The notes under the pieces were generated by a model. That model was not told the DNA's origin. It searched no databases and saw only the letters and a list, made by a program, of their open reading frames with translations. Positions 7,301 through 14,698 of a stretch of DNA of 27,459 nucleotides are shown here, piece by piece. Every line of letters begins with the position of its first letter. The first letter of the stretch is position 1. The position numbers and the translations under genes were made by a program. This stretch comes from an uncultured Eggerthellaceae bacterium (GTDB lineage: Bacteria > Actinomycetota > Coriobacteriia > Coriobacteriales > Eggerthellaceae). Location: contig CABVEH010000001.1 in NCBI GenBank assembly GCA_902497215.1, forward strand, positions 1 to 27,459, in the 5' to 3' direction.

Positions 7301-8770
7301 ATGACCAAAGGTAATACCCAGGAACGTGACGACCACCTGTTCGGCAACGATTCCGCCATCCTCGTGTTCGGAATCATTTCGCTGGGGTCCTACTGGGCCT
7401 GGATCTTCGCGACGTTCTCATCGGTTGCGCTGAACCCGTTCGGGAACGAAGGCATAGTGGAGTACTGCCTGCTGCTTGTCATCTTCGCCGGCACCTCGGC
7501 GCTGGCCATGCTGGTAGTGAGCTTCGTGCCCGAGAAGGCCGAGGCGTTCTTCAAGGGGCTTCGCGGGTTCGTGATGCTGTCGCTGACCAGCTGCTTGAAC
7601 GGCATCCCGGCACTGTTGCACGCGTTCGGAATACAGCTTGCGTTCCCCGTCGTCGCAGCGCTCTGGGCGGTTTCGGGACTGGCATCGTCGCTGGTCCTTC
7701 TGAAGACCATACGCTTCCTCGTGTGGCTGAGGCGCGCGAAGATATCGCGGTGCATCTCGCTGAGCTTCCTCGTGGCCGCCGCCCTGTACGCCATACCGCA
7801 GCTGCTGTCCCCTGCGATGATGGTCGGCGGCGTCATGATGCTGCCCGTCCTGGCATGCGCGTTCACCTTCGCCGCAGGCCGCAGGATGGATTCGTCCGGC
7901 GAGCAGCATGCGCAAAACGCGCCGGAACCTAGGACCCATTCGGAGTCGCTGAAGGCCCGGTTCTCGGAACTTAGGAACTTCATGCCGCTCACACTTATAT
8001 ATACGGTGTCGTTCGGCATCGTGTCGTATGCGGTGCTTTACCTCGCATGCGTCAACCACACGATATTCATCATCGTGCTGTCCATACTGTTTTCGGCAGC
8101 GTTCCTGGCCACATGCACCTTCTTCTTCAAGATGAGGATAGACGCGGACAGGTTCCGTCGCGTGCTGCTGATGCTGGTCGCCGTGGCGCTTCTGCCCTTC
8201 CCCTACTCGAACAGCACGCTTCAGGTCGTGTTCCTGTCGTTCGCCGTGTTCGGCTTCACATGCTTCGACGCCATAGGATGGGGCGATCTGGCCGACGAGG
8301 TGCGCGATCGCAGGCTGGGCCTGTTCCGTTACACCAGCTCAGCCACCTTCGTCAACTTCGTAGGAATCTTCCTTGGTTGGGCCATCGGTTACGGGCTGTT
8401 CATGATCCTTGGGCATGACGGGTTCGGTGCTGGCTTCGGAATCGTATCGGTTGTGCTGGTCATGGCCATGGTGGTCTATCTCACGCTGACGGGCAGAGGC
8501 GAGGAATCGGAGGCGGGCGTTGCGAAGTCCACGCAGTTCCAGGACGCTTGGAAGGACAAGTGCCACGACATATCCGAGCAGCATAAGCTCACCAAGCAGG
8601 AAGAGCGCATATTCACGATGCTCGCGCGCGGTCGCAGCTACGGCTACATAGCCGACGAACTGTACATATCCACGCACACGGTGAAAACGCACATCTATCA
8701 CATCTACCGGAAGGTTGACATCCACTCCCAGCAGGAGCTGATCGACATGGTGGAGGAAGACTTCCAGTGA
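7301..8770 (+). CDS. Membrane-spanning LuxR-family transcriptional regulator (12 TM + C-terminal HTH)
   Basis: A 489-residue protein with about twelve hydrophobic helices (residues ~19-415) followed by a LuxR/GerE helix-turn-helix at 430-489 (LTKQEERIFTMLARGRSYGY, then the recognition segment STHTVKTHIYHIYRKV). The start at 7301 is set by GGAGGAG about 6-7 nt upstream and the sequence MTKGNTQERDDHLFG; a longer frame from 7124 would overlap the divergent promoter region. This architecture is known in large numbers from Eggerthella and relatives, where such proteins sit beside dehydroxylase-type molybdoenzymes and control their substrate-dependent expression. The membrane part probably senses a small molecule. 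Its gene is divergent from the molybdoenzyme operon and 182 bp upstream of a second MFS gene, so control of both is likely. Class call is secure; ligand and targets are inferred. Confidence 0.92.
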   Translation: MTKGNTQERDDHLFGNDSAILVFGIISLGSYWAWIFATFSSVALNPFGNEGIVEYCLLLVIFAGTSALAMLVVSFVPEKAEAFFKGLRGFVMLSLTSCLNGIPALLHAFGIQLAFPVVAALWAVSGLASSLVLLKTIRFLVWLRRAKISRCISLSFLVAAALYAIPQLLSPAMMVGGVMMLPVLACAFTFAAGRRMDSSGEQHAQNAPEPRTHSESLKARFSELRNFMPLTLIYTVSFGIVSYAVLYLACVNHTIFIIVLSILFSAAFLATCTFFFKMRIDADRFRRVLLMLVAVALLPFPYSNSTLQVVFLSFAVFGFTCFDAIGWGDLADEVRDRRLGLFRYTSSATFVNFVGIFLGWAIGYGLFMILGHDGFGAGFGIVSVVLVMAMVVYLTLTGRGEESEAGVAKSTQFQDAWKDKCHDISEQHKLTKQEERIFTMLARGRSYGYIADELYISTHTVKTHIYHIYRKVDIHSQQELIDMVEEDFQ

Positions 8771-8952
8771 CCGGGCGCAACAGAAGCGCTAGGCATTGCC
8801 CCCGCGTATACGCATAATACCTCCCCTAATACCGCACATTTTCCCGCAATATAGCGACGCGCGGTGGATGTGCGCACCTTCTATATAGGCAACCATTCTC
8901 CTATGCACGGAATTGCTAGCGCCGTCATCGTTCTGGAGAAGGAGTGGTCGCC
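8771..8952 (+). promoter_or_regulatory. Control region of the second MFS gene with palindrome and direct repeat
   Basis: This 182-bp gap holds a perfect 10-bp palindrome GCGTATACGC (8804-8813), directly followed by two copies of TAATACC (8815-8821 and 8827-8833; 12-bp period). A possible -10 box TATATA lies at 8882-8887 without a recognisable -35 box, as expected for an activated promoter. The ribosome site AAGGAG is 8 nt before the ATG at 8953. An imperfect GC-rich hairpin just after the luxR-type stop could be a weak terminator. Confidence 0.45.
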
Positions 8953-10296
8953 ATGGCAAAGAAGGTCGCCGCCTGGATTCCGGTCTGGGCCATCATCGTT
9001 GCAAGCATCCTGATCTCGACACAATACGGAAAGGTTCCTCCCTCCCAGCCGTCGATGATCGAGACGCTTGGAATCTCCTACACGATGCAGGGCCTGCTGA
9101 TGACGGCGTTCTCGGCCTCGGCGCTCGTCATGGCGATGTTGTTCGGCGGCACGCTGATCGACCGGCTGGGTGCACGCAAGGTAGTGAGCGTGGCGCTGCT
9201 GGCGTCGGTGGTGGGAAACGTCATCGCGCTTTTCGTCACCAGCGATGCTGCGCTTCTGGCCACAAGGGTTCTGGAAGGAGCCGGATACGGCGTCACCATG
9301 ACGGCTGGACCTGTGATCATAGCGGCATGGTACGAGCCAAAGAAGCGAGGCGTCGCAAGCGGCGTCTGGGGAGCAAACGTCGGTTTGGGAATGCTTCTGT
9401 CTACAGGCCTTGCCAATCCGATACTGGCCGCGACCGACTGGACAGGAATGTGGGTGTTCTCGCTGGTGTCCACAGTGCTGGCCTTGCTGTTGGTGGTTAT
9501 CTGCGTAAGGATGCCCGGGGGCAAAGGCGGCAGCTTGGCAACAAGCGCGGACGGCTTTCCGGCTGCAGACAATGTCGGCAGTGTGCCTAATTCGGCCAAC
9601 GTCGACAACGTGTCAACAATGGATGGCGCAAGCAATCCGTCAAACGTGAAGCCCGCGCAAGCCAATCCACAAAAACACGGGCTGCTTTGGGGATACCTGG
9701 CCCCCTTCGCTATCCTCACCGCCCTCATGTTCTTCCTCGTAGGAGGCGCCACCGACGCTTTCAACAGTTTCACCGTCACCTACCTCAACGTCGAGCTCGA
9801 CCGGCCTTATACCGAAGCCAACATAACTTCGATGCTCGCTTCGTTCGGCATGCTGGTAGGGTCGGTGGTCATCGGCGTCATATTCGCTCGCGCCAAGGAC
9901 AAGATGCTGGTGCTCATAGTCAACATCGCCCTTTGCACCGTGTTCTTGTTTGCCTGGTTCAACATGGACGCGTCCGTGGCTGTGACCTACGTCGTCGGAT
10001 TCCTGGGAGGCTGCTTCCTGGGGGCCGCGCCCGCGTTGTTCTTCGCCATACCACCCTTCGTGGCACGGTCGCCCCACACGGTGGGCGCCGCGGTCGCGCT
10101 GGTGGTGCTTGGGCAGAACCTCGGAACGCTGGCCATTCCCGCCATCGTCGGCAACGTGCTGGACACGTCAGGCTATTCAATGGCCGCCGTCGTGATGGGG
10201 TGCCTTTCTTGCGCGGCACTGATTGTCGCCATTGCCTTCAAGCGCAAGATGAACGCAAAGCTTGCCGACCCTGAACCAGTGGGAACGATCGAATAA
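8953..10296 (+). CDS. MFS transporter (paralogue of the one at 3285-4541)
   Basis: A 447-residue major facilitator protein with 12 predicted helices. The MFS motif reads GGTLIDRLGARKVV (residues 65-78), and long stretches such as the TRVLEG..YG segment and WGANVG match the transporter at 3285-4541 almost residue for residue, so the two are duplicates. The main difference is the central cytoplasmic loop, which here carries an extra Ser/Asn/Ala-rich stretch (about residues 185-240). The ATG at 8953 is preferred over the GTG at 8944 because AAGGAG lies 8 nt upstream of the ATG and too close to the GTG. It lies downstream of the LuxR regulator with its own control region and converges on glgA. 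Likely role: transport of the cassette's substrate or product, perhaps the partner in the opposite direction. Substrate unknown. Confidence 0.9.
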   Translation: MAKKVAAWIPVWAIIVASILISTQYGKVPPSQPSMIETLGISYTMQGLLMTAFSASALVMAMLFGGTLIDRLGARKVVSVALLASVVGNVIALFVTSDAALLATRVLEGAGYGVTMTAGPVIIAAWYEPKKRGVASGVWGANVGLGMLLSTGLANPILAATDWTGMWVFSLVSTVLALLLVVICVRMPGGKGGSLATSADGFPAADNVGSVPNSANVDNVSTMDGASNPSNVKPAQANPQKHGLLWGYLAPFAILTALMFFLVGGATDAFNSFTVTYLNVELDRPYTEANITSMLASFGMLVGSVVIGVIFARAKDKMLVLIVNIALCTVFLFAWFNMDASVAVTYVVGFLGGCFLGAAPALFFAIPPFVARSPHTVGAAVALVVLGQNLGTLAIPAIVGNVLDTSGYSMAAVVMGCLSCAALIVAIAFKRKMNAKLADPEPVGTIE

Positions 10297-10303
10297 AGCG
10301 GCT

Positions 10304-10355
10304 CGTGCACGAAAAGAAGGCGATTCTGGCAAAAAATCGCTGATTTCCTTGCACG
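10304..10355. terminator. Stem-loop in the convergent MFS / glgA gap
   Basis: Nested inverted repeats CGTGCA (10304-10309)/TGCACG (10350-10355), GAAA/TTTC, and GCGATT (10320-10325)/AATCGC (10335-10340) can form one interrupted stem. It lies between two convergent genes (stops at 10296 and 10406), so it may end transcription from both sides. There is no good T-run, so this is tentative. Confidence 0.4.
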
Positions 10356-10405
10356 GACGCAGAACACAGCGTCAATTAATACCTAGCCTATCAAAGCCGA
10401 AGTAT

Positions 10406-12244
10406 TTAGGAAACCATCGAACGGTACAGCTCGGCGTAGGTGCGGGCGCAGCGGTCGAAGCCGAAGTCGCGCGACATGGCGTTCTGCACCAGCCGGTCCA
10501 TGGCCTTCTTGTCACCGAACGCGGCCAGCGCCTTCCGGCACGCACCCAGCGCATCGTCGCCGTCGAAGCGCGAAAACGAGAACCCGCAACCTTCGCCCGT
10601 GAACTGGTTGTACGGCTGCACGGTGTCCTTCAGGCCGCCTGTCTCATGAACGATGGGAAGGCTGCCGTAGCGCATGGCAATCATCTGCGAAATGCCGCAC
10701 GGCTCGAACGCCGACGGCATCAGGAAGAAGTCGGACGCTGCATAGATTCGGTGCGACAGGTCGTTGTTGTAGCCGATGTACGAGCACACGCGTCCCTTGT
10801 AGCGGTTCTCGGCCTCGCGCATCTGCCATTCCAGCTCCGCGTCGCCCGACCCAAGCACCACGAACATGGCACCTTCGTGCACCAGCGTGCCGATGACGTG
10901 CGCCGCGATGCCTATCCCCTTCTGCGGCGTCAGACGCCCGACCATCGCAATCAGCGGCGCGTCCATGTCAACCTGCAGCCCAAGTTCTTCCAAAAGCGCG
11001 CGCTTGCATTCGGCCTTGCCGGCCATGTCGCCTTGAGAATAGTTCTTCGCCAGGAACGCGTCCGTCGCCGGGTTCCACGTGTCGGTGTCGATGCCGTTCA
11101 GAATGCCCCAAAGCCTGCCCTGGTCGCGCACGGAACGCAGGTCGTCCTGCAGCCCTTCGCCGAACTCGGGGGTGGTGATTTCCTGGGCATACGTGGGGCT
11201 GACCGTGTTCACCCTGTCGGCCGTGTCGATTCCGGCCTTCATCATGTTCCAGCAGCCGAGGTCCCAGGCGTACGCGCGCTCGTCAGGACCAATGGCGATA
11301 GCCTGCAGGTCGTCGCCGAACGTGCCCTGGAACGCCAGGTTGTGGATGGTAAGCAGCGTAGCCGGAGGCCATTTGCCCTCGCGTGCGCAGCGAGCCTTCA
11401 GCTTGAAGGGCACCAACGCAGTATGCCAGTCGTTGCAGTGGATTATCCCAGGGTCGAAGTCGAGGTTGGGAATGGCGTCGCAAACGGCCTGCGCGAAGAA
11501 GGCATACTGCTGGCCTTCGAAGTTGTTGCCCGTGTATATGGGGCCGCCGAAGTAGTGCTCGTTGTCGACGAAGTAATAGACGGTGCCGTCGAGCTCCAGC
11601 TTGTCTATGCCGACGAAGCGGTCCTCCCACTGCGGGGCGGCCAGGTAGTCGAACAGGTGCGTCGCCTCAGCGGCGTAGCGGTCCTTGATGGCGCGGTGGA
11701 ACGGCATGATGATGCGGGCGTCCACGCCGAGGGCCTTCAAGTATTTGGGAAGCGCGCCCACGACGTCGGCCAGGCCGCCCGTCTTGGCAAGAGGCGCGGC
11801 CTCGGCGGCGACGATCAATACCGGCGGCAAGTCGCCGAAGCCAGGTGCTGCTTCGACAGGTTCGACCGCTTCTTCCGCGGAGATCTCGGCGTTGGGCGTC
11901 TGTTCGATCGCGCTCTCAGCATTGGCCGTCTGTTCAGCGGCAATCTCGGCGTTGGCGGCCTCTTCCGCAGCGTCCACTTCCGCCTCGGTGACTTCCTCGG
12001 CAGCGTCCAGGATGGCTTCCTGCGCCGCTGCTATGGCTGCCTTCGCCTCGGCGATACCGTCCGCAGCCTTCGCCTTGGGCGCCTTGGTCTTGCCAGCAGG
12101 CTTGGTGTTATCGGCGTCGGCGGCGTCGGCGGCGTTGCTGGTCTTCGCGGTCTTCTCGGTCTTCGCAGCCTTCACCTTCGCGGCATCCTTCATCTGCTTC
12201 GTCTGCGCGGCTTTCGAGCCCTTCGACTGCTTGCGCGCCGTCAT
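10406..12244 (-). CDS. glgA: Glycogen synthase with a long Lys/Ala/Glu-rich N-terminal extension
   Basis: A 612-residue protein whose GT5 glycogen synthase starts only near residue 139 (PVLIVAAEAAPLAKTGGLADVVG; the KTGGL loop binds ADP-glucose). The C-terminal half has VGRLTPQKG and FEPCGISQ with the conserved Glu at about 514. It transfers glucose from ADP-glucose to growing glycogen chains. Residues 1-138 are unusual: about 60 Lys/Ala/Thr-rich residues resembling histone H1 tails, then an acidic Ala/Glu-rich part with 10-residue repeats (EQTANAESAI, EQTPNAEISA). The ATG at 12244 overlaps the glgD stop as ATGA, with AGAAGG 9 nt upstream, so the extension is in the only well-supported frame start. 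An alternative start near the GT5 domain lacks an obvious ribosome site. Last gene of glgBCDA. Enzyme identity secure; extension function unknown. Confidence 0.95.
   Translation of the reverse strand: MTARKQSKGSKAAQTKQMKDAAKVKAAKTEKTAKTSNAADAADADNTKPAGKTKAPKAKAADGIAEAKAAIAAAQEAILDAAEEVTEAEVDAAEEAANAEIAAEQTANAESAIEQTPNAEISAEEAVEPVEAAPGFGDLPPVLIVAAEAAPLAKTGGLADVVGALPKYLKALGVDARIIMPFHRAIKDRYAAEATHLFDYLAAPQWEDRFVGIDKLELDGTVYYFVDNEHYFGGPIYTGNNFEGQQYAFFAQAVCDAIPNLDFDPGIIHCNDWHTALVPFKLKARCAREGKWPPATLLTIHNLAFQGTFGDDLQAIAIGPDERAYAWDLGCWNMMKAGIDTADRVNTVSPTYAQEITTPEFGEGLQDDLRSVRDQGRLWGILNGIDTDTWNPATDAFLAKNYSQGDMAGKAECKRALLEELGLQVDMDAPLIAMVGRLTPQKGIGIAAHVIGTLVHEGAMFVVLGSGDAELEWQMREAENRYKGRVCSYIGYNNDLSHRIYAASDFFLMPSAFEPCGISQMIAMRYGSLPIVHETGGLKDTVQPYNQFTGEGCGFSFSRFDGDDALGACRKALAAFGDKKAMDRLVQNAMSRDFGFDRCARTYAELYRSMVS
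11883..11972 (-). repeat. Three tandem 30-bp repeats inside glgA
   Basis: Units 11883-11912, 11913-11942 and 11943-11972 are imperfect copies and encode the 10-residue units EEAANAEIAA, EQTANAESAI and EQTPNAEISA. They lie in the acidic part of the GlgA extension and keep the frame, so copy number could vary between strains without breaking the enzyme. Confidence 0.75.
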
Positions 12245-13374
12245 GCAATCGAACCTTCTACCACGGCGCCCTTGCGGATCACCTTCGGGTCGTACGGCAC
12301 CGCGATGCACCGCGCGCCCTTACGCACCACGACGTTCTTGTCGATGATCATGTTGCACAGCTTGGCTCCGGCCTCCACGTGCGTGTTCTGCATGATGATG
12401 CAGTTCTCGACGTGCGCCGTCTGGTCGATCTTCACTCCGCGGAACACGATGCTGTCCTTCACTCGGCCTTCGATGTCGCAGCCGTTTCCGAACAGGCTGT
12501 GCTCGACCTCGCAGCCCCGGTGGAACCGTGTGGGCGGCGCGTCCATCGTCTTGGTGTACACGGGGAACGCAGGATTGAACAGGTCGTAGCGCACGCTTTT
12601 GTCCAGCAGGTCCTGGTTCAGGTCGAAGTATGACTTCACCGAGGTCACGCGCCCTACGTAGCCCTTGTGTTCCAGTCCCACAACCTTGTAGTCGCGGATG
12701 GCCATCTTCAGCAGGTCCTGGTCGAACCCGTAGCGGCCTTCGGCACACACGTCCTCGACCAGCCGCATCAGCAGCTCCTTGTCCATGAGGCACACTCGCA
12801 GGTTGGCGTAGCAATTGTCCTTGCCGGTGGGGGTGGTGACCAGGTTCTTCACCACGTCGCCGTCCATCTCGAAGTACGACACTTCGTCGGTGTCGTCGTT
12901 CATCAGGCTCTTGTCGCGCGAGTACATCACCGTGACGTCGGCACCTGTGGCCACGTGATGATCCATCATCACGTTGAAGTCCTGGCTGTACACCTGGTCG
13001 GTCCCCATCAGCAGGCAGTAACGCCAACGCTGATGCTCAACGAAGTCGCGCTTGCTGAGGATGGCATCGGGCAGCCCGTGGTACATCTCGGTGCCGCACG
13101 CCAGGTCGTACGGCGGCAGCAGTCGCAGGCCGCCGTTCTTCTTGGAAAGGTTCCATTCCTTGCCGGAGCCGATGTGGTCGATCAGCGACTTGTAGTTGCG
13201 CTGCGTGATCAACCCCACGGAATGAATGCCGCTGTTGGAGATGTTGGACAGCAGCAGGTCGATCATGCGGTAGCGGCCGCCGATGGGAAGCGCCGCGGTG
13301 GAGCGCAGCTCGATCAGGTCGCGAAGCTGCTGCGAGCCCTGCTTCGCATATACGATTGCGAATGCGTTATTCAT
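12241..13374 (-). CDS. glgD: ADP-glucose pyrophosphorylase regulatory subunit GlgD
   Basis: A 377-residue protein of the glucose-1-phosphate adenylyltransferase family with a nucleotidyltransferase fold (residues 1-~240) and a C-terminal left-handed beta-helix (hexapeptide repeats such as [20 protein letters not shown]). The N-terminal signature is degenerate: [20 protein letters not shown] replaces the catalytic GGxGxRLxxLTxxRAKPAVP found in GlgC, typical of GlgD. In Gram-positive bacteria GlgD forms a heteromer with GlgC and raises its activity. The ATG at 13374 overlaps the glgC end (ATGAATAA, stop at 13369-13367) with GGAGG upstream, so translation is coupled; a longer frame to 13521 lies entirely inside glgC. 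Its stop overlaps the glgA start (ATGA). Confident assignment. Confidence 0.93.
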   Translation of the reverse strand: MNNAFAIVYAKQGSQQLRDLIELRSTAALPIGGRYRMIDLLLSNISNSGIHSVGLITQRNYKSLIDHIGSGKEWNLSKKNGGLRLLPPYDLACGTEMYHGLPDAILSKRDFVEHQRWRYCLLMGTDQVYSQDFNVMMDHHVATGADVTVMYSRDKSLMNDDTDEVSYFEMDGDVVKNLVTTPTGKDNCYANLRVCLMDKELLMRLVEDVCAEGRYGFDQDLLKMAIRDYKVVGLEHKGYVGRVTSVKSYFDLNQDLLDKSVRYDLFNPAFPVYTKTMDAPPTRFHRGCEVEHSLFGNGCDIEGRVKDSIVFRGVKIDQTAHVENCIIMQNTHVEAGAKLCNMIIDKNVVVRKGARCIAVPYDPKVIRKGAVVEGSIA

Positions 13375-14698
13375 CCTGCGCCTCCTCTCCTTCGGCGGCG
13401 GGAACGCTGTCGACAACGACGTCGATGCCAGGCACGCCAACACCCAGCGTGTCGGCGCCAGGCGCGGCAACGACGGCTGCGTCGTCTTGCGCGTCGTCCG
13501 CATCATGTGCTGCCTCCACAATGGCGCCGGGCTCGATGGTCTGCCCGGGCTTGACGACCGCGCCTTCCATGATGGTCGCGTTCGCGCCGACCACGCAAAG
13601 GTCGCCTTCGCCGCCCACCTTGGCGCCGGCCTTAACCACCACGTCCTCGGCCAGGATCGCGCGGTTCACCACGGCACCCGGCTCGATGCGCGAGCTGAGC
13701 ATGACCACGCTGTCCTTCACCTTCGCACCGTTGTCCACCTGCACGCCCTGGAACAGGATGCTGTGGTCCACCTCGCCGTCCAGCTCGCAGCCTTCCGGCA
13801 CCAGGCATGTGTCAAGCACGGCCTCCTCGCCGATCAGCGCCGCAGGCATGAACGGGTTGCGCGAGTAGATCTTCCACGAGTTGTCGGCCAGGTTCAGCGG
13901 CGGGTCGTCCTCAAGCAGGTCCATGTTGGCCTCCCAAAGGCTTTCCACCGTGCCGACGTCGCGCCAGTAGCCCTCGAAGGGATAGGCGAACAGCCGCTCG
14001 CCCGCACCGAGCATGGCCGGGATCACGTCCTTGCCGAAGTCGTGGCTGCTCTCGGGATCGTCGGCGTCGAGCATCAGATAGCGCCTGGCCTTGTCCCAGC
14101 TGAACACGTACACGCCCATCGAGGCCAGGTTGCTGGGCGGGTCGGCCGGCTTCTCCACGAAGTCGGTCACCTGGTCGTTCTCGTCGGCGGCCAGAATGCC
14201 GAAGCGGCTGGCTTCCTCGATAGGCACCGGCATGGCCGCGATGGTGACGTCGGCATCGTGGCTCTTGTGGAAGGCCACCATGCGGCTGTAGTCCATCTTG
14301 TAGATGTGGTCGCCCGAAAGCACCACCACGTAGTCGGGCGTGAACTTGTCTATGAAGTTGGTATTCTGGTAGATGGCGTCCGCGGTTCCCGCGTACCAGC
14401 TTCCCACGTCGCCCACGCGCGTGTAGGGCGACAGCACGAACACCCCGCCCGAAGGCGAGTCGAGGTCCCACGGCGCGCCCGTGCCGATGTAGCTGTTCAA
14501 CACGAACGGCTCGTACTGCGTGAGCACGCCCACCACCCCGATGCCGGAGTTCTCGCAGTTGGACAGCGTGAAGTCGATGATCCTGTACTTTCCGCCGTAA
14601 GGCACGGCAGGCTTCGCGCGATAGCGAGTCAGCACGCCAAGGCGGCTGCCTTGCCCGCCCGCCAAGATCATGGCGACGCATTCCTCGTGGTCGTTCAT
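13367..14698 (-). CDS. glgC: Glucose-1-phosphate adenylyltransferase, as an internally started product
   Basis: Read from the ATG at 14698, this gives a 443-residue enzyme of normal GlgC length. It makes ADP-glucose from glucose 1-phosphate and ATP, the committed step of glycogen synthesis. The catalytic signature [20 protein letters not shown] is intact, unlike in GlgD, and the hexapeptide beta-helix follows near the C-terminus. The last ~55 residues are Asp/Ala/Val-rich and beyond the family core. The reading frame is also continuous with glgB upstream, so the protein may be made as a fusion, as a free subunit from the GGGAG site 8 nt upstream, or both. In the frame one base further on, the ATG overlaps a TGA (ATGA), the same junction type as glgD/glgA. 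Confidence 0.85.
   Translation of the reverse strand: MNDHEECVAMILAGGQGSRLGVLTRYRAKPAVPYGGKYRIIDFTLSNCENSGIGVVGVLTQYEPFVLNSYIGTGAPWDLDSPSGGVFVLSPYTRVGDVGSWYAGTADAIYQNTNFIDKFTPDYVVVLSGDHIYKMDYSRMVAFHKSHDADVTIAAMPVPIEEASRFGILAADENDQVTDFVEKPADPPSNLASMGVYVFSWDKARRYLMLDADDPESSHDFGKDVIPAMLGAGERLFAYPFEGYWRDVGTVESLWEANMDLLEDDPPLNLADNSWKIYSRNPFMPAALIGEEAVLDTCLVPEGCELDGEVDHSILFQGVQVDNGAKVKDSVVMLSSRIEPGAVVNRAILAEDVVVKAGAKVGGEGDLCVVGANATIMEGAVVKPGQTIEPGAIVEAAHDADDAQDDAAVVAAPGADTLGVGVPGIDVVVDSVPAAEGEEAQDE

Noticed and set aside
8815..8833. TAATACC repeats as part of a CRISPR array
   Set aside because: Only two 7-bp copies with a 12-bp period; no spacer structure and no cas gene.
13375..13521. Upstream extension of glgD to 13521
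   Set aside because: It would lie wholly inside glgC; the ATG at 13374 has GGAGG upstream and gives the normal GlgD N-terminus.
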